Shown here: piece by piece, positions 23,501-34,596 of the stretch
How positions within the stretch are numbered: position 1 is the first letter of the stretch
Layout of the letters: each line of letters opens with the position of its first letter
From: Closterium sp. NIES-65
Taxonomy: Eukaryota; Streptophyta; Zygnematophyceae; Desmidiales; Closteriaceae
Length of the DNA stretch: 64,000 bases
NCBI GenBank assembly: GCA_948144175.1
Contig: CANXME010002048.1
Coordinates: 124,001-188,000, forward strand
Direction of reading: 5' to 3'
Made by a program: the position numbers and the translations under genes
Notes under the pieces: generated by a model
What the model saw: the letters and a program-made list of their open reading frames with translations, nothing else
Databases searched by the model: none
What the model was told of the DNA's origin: nothing

Positions 23501-26500
23501 TTGCAAGAACAAGGGCCTAACGTGTGCAAAAGTTCAAGAACAAGGGCCTAGCGTGTGCAAAATTGCAAGAACAAGGGCCTAGCGTGTGCAAAATAGCAAG
23601 AACAAGGGCCGAGTGTGTGCAAAATAGCAAGAACAAGGGCCTAGCGTGTGCAAAATTGCAAGAAAAAGGGCCTAGCGTCTGCAAAAAAGCAAGAACAAGG
23701 GCCTAGCGTGTGCAAAATTGCAAGAACAAGGGCCTAGCATGTGCAAAATAGCAAGAACAAGGGCCTAGCGTGTGCAAAATTGCAAGAACAAGAGCCTAGC
23801 AAGTGCAAATTTGCAAAAACAAGGGCCTAGAGAGTGCAAAATTGCAAGAACAAGGGCCTAACGTGTGCAAAATTTTGAGAACAAGGGCCTAGCATGTGCA
23901 AAATTGCTAGAACAAGGGCCTAGCGAGTGCAAAATTGCAAGAACAAGGGCCTAGCGTGTGCAAATTTGCAAGAACAAGGGCATAACGTGTGCAAAATTGC
24001 AAGAATAAGGGCCTAACGTGTGCAAAATTTCAAGAACAAGGGCCTAGCGTGTGCAAAATAGCAAAAACAAGGGCCTAACGTGTGCAAAATTGCAAGAACA
24101 AGGGCCTAGAGAGTGCAAAATTGCAAGAACAAGGGCCTAACGTGTGCAAAATTGCTAGAACAAGGGCCTAGCGTGTGCAAAATTGCAAGAACAAGGGCCT
24201 AGCGTGTGCAAAATAGCAAGAACAAGGGCATAGCGTGTGCAAAATAGCAAGAACAAGGGCCTAGCGTGTGCAAAATTGCAAGGACAAGGGCCTAGCAGGT
24301 GCAAAATTGTCAGAACAAGGGCCTAGCGTGTGCAAAATTGCAAGAACAACGGCCTAGCGTCTACAAAATAGCAAGAACAAGGGCCTAGCGTGTGCAAAAT
24401 TGCAAGAACAAGGGCATAGCATGTGCAAAATAGCAATAACAAGGGCCTAGCGTGTGCAAAATAGCAAGAACAAGAGCCTAGCAAGTGCAAAATTGCAAAA
24501 AATTGGGCCTAGAGAGTGCAAAATTGCAAGAACAAGGACCTAACGTGTGCAAAATTTTAAGAACAAGGGCCAAGCGTGTGCAAAATTGCAAGAACAAGGG
24601 CCTAGCGTGTGCAAAATAGCAAGAACAAGGGCCTAGCGTGTGCAAAATAGCAAGAACAAGGGCCTAGCGTGTGCAAAATTGCAAGAACAAGGGCCTAGCG
24701 TGTGCAAAATAGCAAGAACAAGGGCCTAGCGTGTGCAAAATTGCAAGAACAAGGGCCTAGCGTCTGCAAAATAGCAAGAACAAGGGCCTAGCGTGTGCAA
24801 AATTGCAAGAACAAGGGCCTAGCGTGTGCAAAATAGCAAGAACAAGGGCCTAGCGTGTGCAAAATAGCAAGAACAAGGGCCTAGCGTGTGCAAAATTGTA
24901 AAAACCAGGGCCTAGAGAGTGCAAAATTGCAAGAACAAGGGCGTAACATGTGCAAAATTTTAAGAACAAGGGCCTAGCGTGTGCAAAATTGCTAGAACAA
25001 GGGCCTAGCGTGTTAAAAATTACAAGAACAAGGGCCTAGCGTGTGCAAAATAGCAAGAACAAGGGCCTAGCGTGTGCAAAATTGCAAGAACAAGGGCCTA
25101 GCGTGTGCAAAATTGCGAGAACAAGGGCATAGCGATTGCGAAATTGCAAGAACAAGGGCCTATCGTGTGCAAAATTTGAAGAACAAGGGCCTAGTGTGTG
25201 CAAAATTGCAAGAACAAGGGCCTAGCATGTGCAAAATAGCAAGAACAAGGGCATAGGGTGTGCGAAATTGCAAGAACAAGGGCCTAGCGTGTGCAAAATA
25301 GCAAGAACAAGGTCCTAGCGTGTGCAAAATAGCAAGAACAAGGGCCTAGCGTGTGCAAAATAGCAAGAACAAGGGCCTAGCGTGTGCAAAATTGCAAGAA
25401 CAAGGGCCTAGCATGTGAAAAATTGCAAGAACAAGGGCCTAGCATATGCAAAATAGCAAGAACGATGGCCTAGCGTATGCAAAATTGCAAGAACAAGGGC
25501 CTAGCAAATGCAAAATTGCAAGAACAAGGGCCTGGCATCTGCAAAATTGCAAGAACAAGGGCCTAGCGTGTGCAAAATAGCAAGAACTTGGGCCTAGAGA
25601 GTGCAAAATTGCAAGAATAAGGGCCTAACGTGTGCAAATTTTTAAGAACAAGGGCCTAGTGTGTGCAAAATTGCTAGAACAAGGGCCTAGCATGTGCAAA
25701 ATTGCAAGAACAAGGGGCCTAGCGTGTGCAAAATAGCAAGAACAAGGGCCTAGCGTGTGCAAAATAGCAAGAACAAGAGCCTAGTGTGTGCAAAATTGCA
25801 AGAACAAGGGCCTAGCGTGTCCAAAATTGCTATATCAAGGGCCTAGCGTGTGCGAAAATGCAAGAACAAGGGCCTAACGTGTGCAAAATTGTCAAAACAA
25901 GGGCCTAGCGTGTGCAAAATTGCAAGAACAAGGGCCTAGCGTCTGCAAAATAGCAAGAACAAGGGCCTAGTGTGTGCAAAATTGCAAGAACAAGGGCCTA
26001 GCGTGTGCAAAATAGCAAGAACAAGGGCCTAGCGTGTGCAAAATAGCAAGAACAAGGGCCTAGTGTGTGCAGAATTGCAAAAACAAGGGCCTAGAGAGTG
26101 CTAAATTGCAAGAACAAGGGCCAAACATGTGCAAAATTTTAAGAACAAGGGCCTAGCGTGTCCAAAATTGCTATATCAAGGGCCTAGCGTGTGCAAAATT
26201 GCAAGAACAAGGGCATAGCGTGTGCAAAATAGCAAGAACAAGGGCCTAGCGTGTGCAAAATTGTAACAACAAGGGCCTAGCGTGTGCAAAATTGCAAGAA
26301 CAAGGGCCTAGCGAGTGCAAAATTGCAAAAACAAGGGCCTAGCGTGTACACAATTGCAAGAACAAGGGCCTAACGTGTGCCAAATTGCAAGAACAAGGGC
26401 CTAACGTGTGCAAAATTGCAAGAACAAGGGCCTAGCGAGTGCAAAATTGCAAGAACAAGGGCCTAGCGTGTACACAATTGCAAGAACAAGGGCCTAACGT

Positions 26501-27539
26501 GTGCCAAATTGCAAGAACAAGGGCCTAACGTGTGCAAAATTGCAAGATCAAGGGCCTAGAGAGTGCAAAATTGCAAGAACAAGGGCCTAACGTGTGCAAC
26601 ATTTTAAGAACAAGGGCCTAACGTGTGCAAAATTGCTAGAACAAGGGCCTAGCGTGTTCAAAATTGCAAGAACAAGGGCCTAGCATGTGAAAAATTGCAA
26701 GAAAAAGGGCCTAGCATATGCAAAATAGCAAGAACGATGGCCTAGCGTATGCAAAAATTCCAAGAACAAGGGCCTAGCAAATGCAAAATTGCAAGAACAA
26801 GGGCCTGGCGTGTGCAAAATTGCAAGAACAAGGGCCTAGCGTGTGCAAAATAGCAAGAACAAGGGCCTAGCGTGGGCAAAATTGCAAGAACAAGGGCCTA
26901 GAGAGTGCAAAATTGCAAGAACAAGGGCCTTACGTGTGCAAAATTTTAAGAACAAGGGCCTAGTGTGTGCAAAATTGCTAGAACAAGGGCCTAGCATGTG
27001 CAAAATTGCAAGAACAAGGGCCTAGCGTGTGCAAAATAGCAAGAACAAGGGCCTAGCGTGTGCAAAATAGCAAGAACAAGGGCCTGGCGTGTGCAAAATT
27101 GCAAGAACAAGGGCCTAGCGTGTGCAAAATTGTCAGAACAAGGGCCTAGCATGTGCGAAATTGCAAAAACAAGGGCCTAGCGTGTGCAAAATAGGAAGAA
27201 CAAGGGCCTAGCGTGTGCAAAATTGCAAGAACAAGGGCCTAGCGTGTGCAAAATAGCAAGAACAAGGGCCTAGCGTGTGCAAAATAGCAAGAAGAAGGGC
27301 CTAGCATGTGAAAAATTGCAAAAACAATGGCCTAGAGAGTGCAAAATTGCAAGAACAAGAGCGTAACGTGGGCAAAATTTTAATAACAAGGGCCTAGCGT
27401 GTGCAAAATTGCTAGAACAAGGGCCTAGCGTGTGCAAAATTGCAAGAACAAGGGCCTAGCGTGTGCAAAATAGCAAGAACAAGGGCCTAGCGTGTGCAAA
27501 ATAGCAAGAACAAGGGCCTAGCGTGTGCAAAATTGCAAG

Positions 27540-27544
27540 AACTA
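27540..27544. repeat. AACTA flanking the left outer LTR
   Basis: The same five bases occur at 35,896-35,900 on the other side of the array, and at 45,186-45,190 and 46,452-46,456 around the lone LTR. They could be a 5-bp target-site duplication, the usual size for Ty1/copia. The alternative is satellite background, since AACTAGGGCC also occurs as a plain satellite variant near 52,632 and 54,886. Confidence 0.5.
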
Positions 27545-28038
27545 TTGACCACTATTGGGATCTAGAAACTCTTAAGCACACCTTTTATACACTCTAGGTA
27601 GTCCCCACGGGGTCACCTCCAAGGGTCCTCGGGTGCCTGGCAACGCCAGCCCCAAACCAAGGGTCCGTATTTGTAGAGGGATTTTCCCATGCTCAATTGC
27701 TCAGCGTTGACGAACGATATTTGCGTGTGCAGAAAAGCTCCTCGCATCAATACGTCAATAGAGCAATTTTCATTCACCAAAGGATTGATTACAACTTCGC
27801 ACAAGCATGCAAATATAGTTCGCCTAACACACATGCAAAGGACAATAGCAAACGGTTGATTAACTGCATTTCTAGGACTTCGCCTTGCTGTCTCGAAAAA
27901 CGGTTGCCAAACTGCTGCTGCATTTGGCTTGATCTGAGTCCTTGAAAAACTGTCTTCAACTTTCATGTCTGCCAAACTCCTCTGCTGACTCCTCTCGCGA
28001 ACGATCATGAACGCACAAGTAGGATCATGAACGCTCGT

Positions 28039-28441
28039 GTGGGAATTCCCGTTTTCCCACTGTTTACAGTTGTAAAACGGATATTTCCGTTTTGTACCTG
28101 TAATTCGAACTGTCCTGTTAGGCGCGCAGCTTTCACGCGAAAGTTCTATGTGCCACGTCACAAAAAGACACGCTCAAGATTCAGTTATACAACTGAAATC
28201 TCGAGTGAATCCCGAGAACCTCTCGGGATCCCGCAGCACCCTCCGAAACACGCGCGCACCCCTCAGGTGCGCAATCATGCACGACCAATATTTCGGTCGT
28301 GCTCTACAGCGCACAAATGTGCGTTGTTTTGTTGCGATCATGGGCCTTGTGCCCTCGCGCAACAGTGCCCAACCACACGCGTGGGCCCTCAGGACCCACG
28401 CGCGAGATCTGGACCCACACGCGCGGTCCAGATTCTCGCGC
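28039..28441. other. Hairpin-tiled segment of LTR 1
   Basis: Same string of consecutive inverted repeats as described for 35,130-35,532 in LTR 3. The spacing is kept, and a few arms differ by single bases. Confidence 0.75.
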
Positions 28442-28497
28442 CCTTAACAACCTTGACCAGCGCTAAAATATCTCCTGCAAAAACACTCGCTATTCAC

Positions 28498-28790
28498 CAT
28501 GAACACTCATGAACAGTATACGAAAACTCATGAAAGAAACATGAACGGAACATAAACAGTCATGAACGAACATGAGCGCTCATGAAGCTTGCACGAACAA
28601 CACGCGAACAGACATGAACGCGCAAAGGCTCATGAAAGCACATGATCACTCGGAACTTCACGCACATTCATGACACGACACGAACAACACGAAACACACA
28701 CGAACAATCTTGAAAACGCATGAATGCAACCTCATACAAGAATGCACATAACTCATGAACCGTTAAGGCTATTCATAAACAGTAAGAGCC
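28498..28790. repeat. ATGAAC/ACGAAC short-motif cluster in LTR 1
   Basis: A run of about 290 bp is dense in CATGAAC, CACGAAC and CTCATGA motifs at irregular spacing. Equivalent runs lie at about 32,044-32,336 (LTR 2), 35,590-35,880 (LTR 3) and 46,146-46,440 (lone LTR). Read in element sense (minus strand) the motif is GTTCATG. It lies on the U3 side of the hairpin segment and may hold promoter or enhancer repeats; that role is inference. Confidence 0.5.
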
Positions 28791-28891
28791 AAAATGAAAA
28801 GCACACAAATGCGCATTCCACACCACACAAAATACCTCAAAACAAATACCTTCAAATTTCACATCACTCGACGAATAGGCGACAGGTTGAC

Positions 28892-28911
28892 GTGCAAAAT
28901 ACGTTTTGCAC
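28892..28911. other. Terminal hairpin at inner LTR end
   Basis: GTGCAAAA (28,892-28,899) pairs perfectly with TTTTGCAC (28,904-28,911) around a 4-base loop, 6 bp from the LTR terminus. The same hairpin lies at 32,438-32,457 in LTR 2. It is not found in the outer right LTR or in the lone LTR. Confidence 0.6.
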
Positions 28912-28917
28912 CCAACA

Positions 28918-28928
28918 AACTCCCCCTC
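28918..28928 (-). promoter_or_regulatory. Polypurine tract, internal copy 1
   Basis: On the minus strand this reads GAGGGGGAGTT, directly followed by TGTTGGG of the 3' LTR. This is the usual plus-strand priming tract of LTR elements and fixes the LTR edge. The identical tract lies at 32,464-32,474. Confidence 0.8.
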
Positions 28929-28938
28929 AACCTGACGG

Positions 28939-31005
28939 CTATTCAACTCCCTCTACCATCTCCTCAATGTCGACCGGCTCTGCTATATTGCCGATCCCGA
29001 CTCCAGTTTTAGGGAAAGTAATCTTATGCTCCCCCACACCTTCAGCCCCCATGTCATCGGTTGCTTGCAGCTTCACAGAGGTAGTACCGTTATCACCCAA
29101 GGTAATTTCCGTTTTTTGCAAGGTCCGCTTCACCTCAGGTTCCCCCATCACCAGAGTCCCATCATCTGCAATACTTGTCACATTCAGCTCCACTATTTTC
29201 TCCTTCATAGCTGCATCCTTCAGCTGCACTGAGACCTCACATTTCTGCTGCTCACGAGTATCACTCTTGTGAACTCCCTTCTCCTTGTTCACAGCAGCGC
29301 CTTTCACTTCACTCCCCCTGGATTCTGCACCCGTCTTCCTAACAGCACTGGATGCACCTTTCTTTTCAGCTGCTGCTAGTCGAGCTTTGACTTGGTGCAA
29401 CTCCTGCACTAGTAGCTGCACAGTAGTTTTCAGCTCCTTCATCGTCTCAGCAGCCGCCGCAGCACATTCTCCCTTGCAGCCGCAGCTCCCCTTCTCCTTC
29501 TCAGGTGCCACCTCACTCCATGGAACCATCGGCACTTGCCACAGCTCATCACGAAGATCCTTGGCCTCATGCAGGTCCCACAGCACATGGTCACCGAGCT
29601 GCCCCTTGAAGGTTTCAGCTCCATTAGTTGCTGTACACACGCCTGCAAGCCCCATTTTCCTAAGGGAAATCAGATTCCCTTTTAGCTCCGGCACCAAGAG
29701 CACATCTTCTAAGGTAATCGGCTTCCCGCCAGCTCCCTTGAATGCTGCCTTGCCGACCCCCATCACTCTCATCTTGTGCCCACACCCGGAGTTCATTTCG
29801 GTGATGCTCGTTGCACCAATCTTTTCAAGCAGGTCCGCCCTCGGGGTCATATGATGCGCTGCTCCAGAGTCTAGGATCCATGTGTTGAGGGGATGAGGCT
29901 CTGCTCCCTCCTTGGCAGATGCCTTCTCATCTCCCCTGCTCCCTTGCACATGGAAGAACTGTCCAGGAGCGCGCTCCCAACCTTGTTCCCCTTCCATTGC
30001 GGTCTCTGCTACATAACCAACACCATGATGTTGGTTCTTCTCTCCATCCTCATGCCCGGGAGTCCACCACTTGGGCCGCTTCCAACACATTGCTCACGTG
30101 TGGCCCGGCTTCTTGCAGTACCAGCAGGTGCCCTTGAACCCGCGGTATCCATCATGCTCGTCCTCTTCTTCCTCATCACTATTGCTGCTCAGCTTCTTGT
30201 TGCCACGTCCGCCTCCATGCTGACCAGGTTCACCACGTCCCCGGCCATTCTCCTTACGCCACCTGCTGCCTTGCATGCCGTAGCCGCCATCGCCGTCTTT
30301 GTTGTAGTTCAGATGCCTCCTCCTGAAGTCATCCTCCAAGACCTTGGTTCGCACCCACTCAAGGGTCCACAACTTCTCGTTCTGAGGAAGGCTTAGGCCA
30401 CTTGTGCATTGCAGCCATGACTCGGGCAGCAGTGATAGCATCCGTAGGCACTTTGTTTGCTCCGGGTAGGTGACGCCCGCAATTTGTAATTTCGCGTACA
30501 ACTCCCTCATCTTGTCAAGAACCACTTGAATCGGCTCCCCTTCGCTCAGGCGCAGTGCCGCCAACTCACGCTCCAGCATGAGTGTTGCAACCACCGAGGT
30601 TGGTGCGTGCAACTCCTTCAGCACCTTCCACGCTCGTGGCCCGCAATCAACTTCTTCCAGCAGATGCATTACGTGTGACCGCTGGTTCAGCTCCAAACTT
30701 TGTGAGAGAAGGTAGTAGCTGGCAGTAGCACGCTCGTCCCACTCCTCTTGCAGGTTGACATCGTTCGGCCTCTTCTCGACGCCCATCATCAGCTTCGACA
30801 AGCCCACTTGCCGAAAATACAGCTGCATTTTCCACGCCCAATCGTCGTAGTTGTTGCAGTTGAACTTGTCGACGACGAAGTTCTTCAACACCTCCTTCAA
30901 TAGGGAGCCCCGGCCGACCTGCATTTTCCTTGGTGCTGAGTCACCAGTATCCTTGACTCCACTATCAGCTCGTGCAAGAGAACCTTCTTTGTCGCCCGAC
31001 TCCAT
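28939..31005 (-). pseudogene. Gag-protease region of internal copy 1 (broken)
   Basis: This is the left-hand copy of the element's single coding region, nearly identical to 32,485-34,551. It carries the same parts in the same order: copia-type Gag, CCHC zinc knuckle, aspartic protease with a DSGA core, and a charged tail with a likely coiled coil. As a fossil copy it is broken, with about one break. No integrase or reverse transcriptase part is present here either. Confidence 0.85.
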
Positions 31006-31036
31006 AGTGTTCTAACGGCAATACGTCCAATCCTCA

Positions 31037-31048
31037 GCTCTGATACCA
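31037..31048 (-). promoter_or_regulatory. Primer-binding site, internal copy 1
   Basis: The minus strand reads TGGTATCAGAGC, the classic copia primer site complementary to the 3' end of initiator methionine tRNA. It lies two bases inside the LTR end (...GGTCAACA). Confidence 0.88.
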
Positions 31049-31050
31049 CG

Positions 31051-32463
31051 TGTTGACCACTATTGGGATCTAGAAACTCTTAAGCACACCTTTTATACAC
31101 TCTAGGTAGTCCCCACGGGGTCACCTCCAAGGGTCCTCGGGTGCCTGGCAACGCCAGCCCCAAACCAAGGGTCCGTGTTTGTAGAGGGATTTTCCTTAGT
31201 GTAAAAACGGTCGTGTGCACTAAGAGCATTCCCAAGCTCAATTGCGCAGCGTTGACGAACGATATGTGCGTGTGCAGAAAAGCTCCTCGCGTCAATACGT
31301 CGATAGAGCAATTTTCATTCACCAAAGGATTTATTACAACTTCGCACAAGCATGCAAATATAGTTCGCCTAACACACATGCAAAGGAAAATAGCAAACGG
31401 TTGATTAACTGCATTTCTAGGACTTCGCCTTGCTGTCTCGAAAAACGGTTGCCAAACTGCTGCTGCATTTGGCTTGATCTGAGTCCTTGAAAAACTGTCT
31501 TCAACTTTCATGTCTGCCAAACTCCTCTGCTGACTCCTCTCGCGAACGATCATGAACGCACAAGTAGGATCATGAACGCTCGTGTGGGAATTCCCGTTTT
31601 CCCACTGTTTACAGTTGTAAAACGGATATTTCCGTTTTGTACCTGTAATTCGAACTGTCCTGTTAGGCGCGCAGCTTTCACGCGAAAGTTCTATGTGCCA
31701 CGTCACAAAAAGACACGCTCAAGATTCAGTTATACAACTGAAATCTCGAGTGAATCCCGAGAACCTCTCGGGATCCCGCAGCACCCTCCGAAACACGCGC
31801 GCACCCCTCAGGTGCGCAATCATGCACGACCAATATTTCGGTCGTGCTGTACAGCGCACAAATGTGCGTTGTCCTGTTGCGATCATGGGCCTTGTGCCCT
31901 CGCGCAACAGTGCCCAGCCACACGCGTGGGCCCTCAGGACCCACGCGCGAGATCTGGACCCACACGCGCGGTCCAGATTCTCGCGCCCTTAACAACCTTG
32001 ACCAGCGCTAAAATATCTCCCTGCAAAAACACTCGCTATTCACCATGAACACTCATGAACAGTATACGAAAACTCATGAAAGAAACATGAACGGAACATA
32101 AACAGTCATGAACGAACATGAGCGCTCATGAAGCTTGCACGAACAACACGCGAACAGACATGAACGCGCAAAGGCTCATGAAAGCACATGATCACTCGGA
32201 ACTTCACGCACATTCATGACACGACACGAACAACACGAAACACACACGAACAATCTTGAAAACGCATGAATGCAACCTCATACAAGAATGCACATAACTC
32301 ATGAACCGTTAAGGCTATTCATAAACAGTAAGAGCCAAAATGAAAAGCACACAAATGCGCATTCCACACCACACAAAATACCTCAAAACAAATACCTTCA
32401 AATTTCACATCACTCGACGAATAGGCGACAGGTTGACGTGCAAAATACGTTTTGCACCCAACA
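31051..32463 (-). repeat. LTR 2 of array (central, complete, 1,413 bp)
   Basis: This LTR serves as the 5' LTR of copy 1 and the 3' LTR of copy 2. Both ends are defined by internal structures: the primer-binding site at 31,037-31,048 and the purine tract at 32,464-32,474. Its ends are TGTTG...CAACA. It is the best reference LTR in the window. Hairpin segment at about 31,584-31,986. Confidence 0.92.
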
Positions 32464-32474
32464 AACTCCCCCTC
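32464..32474 (-). promoter_or_regulatory. Polypurine tract, internal copy 2
   Basis: Minus strand GAGGGGGAGTT directly before TGTTGGG of LTR 2. It begins just beyond the end of the Gag-protease frame, so almost no 3' untranslated internal sequence exists. Confidence 0.8.
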
Positions 32475-32484
32475 AACCTGACGG

Positions 32485-34551
32485 CTATTCAACTCCCTCT
32501 ACCATCTCCTCAATGTCGACCGGCTCTGCTATATTGCCGATCCCGACTCCAGTTTTAGGGAAAGTAATCTTATGCTCCCCCACACCTTCAGCCCCCATGT
32601 CATCGGTTGCTTGCAGCTTCACAGAGGTAGTACCGTTATCACCCAAGGTAATTTCCGTTTTTTGCAAGGTCCGCTTCACCTCAGGTTCCCCCATCACCAG
32701 AGTCCCATCATCTGCAATACTTGTCACATTCAGCTCCACTATTTTCTCCTTCATAGCTGCATCCTTCAGCTGCACTGAGACCTCACATTTCTGCTGCTCA
32801 CGAGTATCACTCTTGTGAACTCCCTTCTCCTTGTTCACAGCAGCGCCTTTCACTTCACTCCCCCTGGATTCTGCACCCGTCTTCCTAACAGCACTGGATG
32901 CACCTTTCTTTTCAGCTGCTGCCAGTCGAGCTTTGACTTGGTGCAACTCCTGCACTAGCAGCTGCACAGTAGTTTTCAGCTCCTTCATCGTCTCAGCAGC
33001 CGCCGCAGCACATTCTCCCTTGCAGCCGCAGCTCCCCTTCTCCTTCTCAGGTGCCACCTCACTCCATGGAACCATCGGCACTTGCCACAGCTCATCACAA
33101 AGATCCTTGGCCTCATGCAGGTCCCACAGCACATGGTCACCGAGCTGCCCCTTGAAGGTTTCAGCTCCATTAGTTGCTGTACACACGCCTGCAAGCCCCA
33201 TTTTCCTAAGGGAAATCAGATTCCCTTTTAGCTCCGGCACCAAGAGCACATCTTCTAAGGTAATCGGCTTCCCGCCAGCTCCCTTGAATGCTGCCTTGCC
33301 GACCCCCATCACTCTCATCTTGTGCCCACACCCGGAGTTCATTTCGGTGATGCTCGTTGCACCAATCTTTTCAAGCAGGTCCGCTCTCGGGGTCATATGA
33401 TGCGCTGCTCCAGAGTCTAGGATCCATGTGTTGAGGGGATGAGGCTCTGCTCCCTCCTTGGCAGATGCCTTCTCATCTCCCCTGCTCCCTTGCACATGGA
33501 AGAACTGTCCAGGAGCGCGCTCCCAACCTTGTTCCCCTTCCATTGCGGTCTCTGCTACATAACCAACACCATGATGTTGGTTCTTCTCTCCATCCTCATG
33601 CCCGGGAGTCCACCACTTGGGCCGCTTCCAACACATTGCCCACGTGTGGCCCGGCTTCTTGCAGTACCAGCAGGTACCCTTGAACCCGCGGTATCCATCA
33701 TGCTCGTCCTCTTCTTCCTCATCACTATTGCTGCTCAGCTTCTTGTTGCCACGTCCGCCTCCATGCTGACCAGGTTCACCACGTCCCCGGCCATTCTCCT
33801 TACGCCACCTGCTGCCTTGCATGCCGTAGCCGCCATCGCCGTCTTTGTTGTAGTTCAGATGCCTCCTCCTGAAGTCATCCTCCAAGACCTTGGTTCGCAC
33901 CCACTCAAGGGTCCACAACTTCTCGTTCTGAGGAAGGCTTAGGCCACTTGTGAATTGCAGCCATGACTCGGGCAGCAGTGATAGCATCCGTAGGCACTTT
34001 GTTTGCTCCGGGTAGGTGACGCCCGCAATTTGTAATTTCGCGTACAACTCCCTCATCTTGTCAAGAACCACTTGAATCGGCTCCCCTTCGCTCAGGCGCA
34101 GTGCCGCCAACTCACGCTCCAGCATGAGTGTTGCAACCACCGAGGTTGGTGCGTGCAACTCCTTCAGCACCTTCCACGCTCGTGGCCCGCAATCAACTTC
34201 TTCCAGCAGATGCATTACGAGTGACCGCTGGTTCAGCTCCAAACTTTGTGAGAGAAGGTAGTAGCTGGCAGTAGCACGCTCGTCCCACTCCTCTTGCAGG
34301 TTGACATCGTTCGGCCTCTTCTCGACGCCCATCATCAGCTTCGACAAGCCCACTTGCCGAAAATACAGCTGCATTTTCCACGCCCAATCGTCGTAGTTGT
34401 TGCCGTTGAACTTGTCGACGACGAAGTTCTTCAACACCTCCTTCAATAGGGAGCCCCGGCCGACCTGCATTTTCCTTGGTGCTGAGTCACCAGTATCCTT
34501 GACTCCACTATCAGCTCGTGCAAGAGAACCTTCTTTGTCGCCCGACTCCAT
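32485..34551 (-). CDS. Ty1/copia-type Gag-protease protein (688 aa), internal copy 2
   Basis: One open frame from ATG at 34,551 (about 30 bp after the primer site) to just before the purine tract. Residues about 40-230 form a copia-type Gag (UBN2/DUF4219-like) with an N-terminal FNGNNYDDWAWKMQ motif. Residues about 240-290 are Gly/Arg-rich then acidic. A CCHC zinc knuckle, CWYCKKPGHTWAMC, spans 294-307. An aspartic protease starts near 377 with DSGA at 379-382. After the protease, where autonomous copia elements carry integrase, there is instead a Cys/Ala-rich stretch (about 505-518), a heptad-like Leu/Val region likely to form a coiled coil (about 519-550) and a charged tail. It would act as capsid protein with its own protease. 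Its match to a non-autonomous element is inference from the missing enzymes. The frame looks whole; its function is untested. Confidence 0.9.
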   Translation of the reverse strand: MESGDKEGSLARADSGVKDTGDSAPRKMQVGRGSLLKEVLKNFVVDKFNGNNYDDWAWKMQLYFRQVGLSKLMMGVEKRPNDVNLQEEWDERATASYYLLSQSLELNQRSLVMHLLEEVDCGPRAWKVLKELHAPTSVVATLMLERELAALRLSEGEPIQVVLDKMRELYAKLQIAGVTYPEQTKCLRMLSLLPESWLQFTSGLSLPQNEKLWTLEWVRTKVLEDDFRRRHLNYNKDGDGGYGMQGSRWRKENGRGRGEPGQHGGGRGNKKLSSNSDEEEEDEHDGYRGFKGTCWYCKKPGHTWAMCWKRPKWWTPGHEDGEKNQHHGVGYVAETAMEGEQGWERAPGQFFHVQGSRGDEKASAKEGAEPHPLNTWILDSGAAHHMTPRADLLEKIGATSITEMNSGCGHKMRVMGVGKAAFKGAGGKPITLEDVLLVPELKGNLISLRKMGLAGVCTATNGAETFKGQLGDHVLWDLHEAKDLCDELWQVPMVPWSEVAPEKEKGSCGCKGECAAAAAETMKELKTTVQLLVQELHQVKARLAAAEKKGASSAVRKTGAESRGSEVKGAAVNKEKGVHKSDTREQQKCEVSVQLKDAAMKEKIVELNVTSIADDGTLVMGEPEVKRTLQKTEITLGDNGTTSVKLQATDDMGAEGVGEHKITFPKTGVGIGNIAEPVDIEEMVEGVE

Positions 34552-34582
34552 AGTGTTCTAACGGCAATACGTCCAATCCTCA

Positions 34583-34594
34583 GCTCTGATACCA
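34583..34594 (-). promoter_or_regulatory. Primer-binding site, internal copy 2
   Basis: Minus strand TGGTATCAGAGC, identical to the site at 31,037-31,048, two bases inside the 5' LTR. Confidence 0.88.
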
Positions 34595-34596
34595 CG

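Larger units (their letters stand above)
1289..27539. repeat. 31-bp satellite array, block 1 (26.3 kb, about 847 monomers)
   Basis: Head-to-tail tandem repeat with a 31-bp period; a typical monomer is 15,551-15,581. Constant landmarks are a GGCCTAGCG box, GTGCAAAA, and AAGAACAAGG. Common variants change the middle (ATTG, ATAG, ATTT), the box (GCGAGTG, GCATGTG, GAGAGTG, AACGTG) or the spacer (CTAGAAC, TTAAGAAC). All monomers have the same orientation; no inverted block was seen. Every monomer contains CTAG, hence TAG on both strands, and 31 is not a multiple of 3, so frames close about every 93 bases. The open frames of about 60 codons exist only where a stop is mutated and are not genes. Variants with GCAGTTGAAAAAATGC are confined to about 6.2-21.4 kb of this block. 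Confidence 0.97.
27543..28917 (-). repeat. LTR 1 of array (left outer; 3' LTR in element sense)
   Basis: The right end, ...CACCCAACA at 28,917, abuts the purine tract of the internal region. The left part (to about 27,750) shares its variants with the lone LTR at 45,189. The right part (from about 28,170) shares its variants with LTR 2. The copy is therefore a mosaic. Confidence 0.85.

Noticed and set aside
1289-27539. CRISPR-like array
   Set aside because: 31-bp units follow each other without unique spacers, and the surroundings are eukaryotic retroelements.
27613-28161. Open frames of 182-275 codons on the minus strand inside the LTRs (also at 31,080, 34,626 and 45,259)
   Set aside because: They overlap the hairpin-tiled LTR segment, have open frames on the opposite strand as well, vary in length between copies and show no recognisable domain.
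28724-29854. Plus-strand open frames opposite the Gag-protease regions (also 32,270-33,942)
   Set aside because: Shadows of the minus-strand coding region, low-complexity Ser/Thr/Pro composition, no domain.
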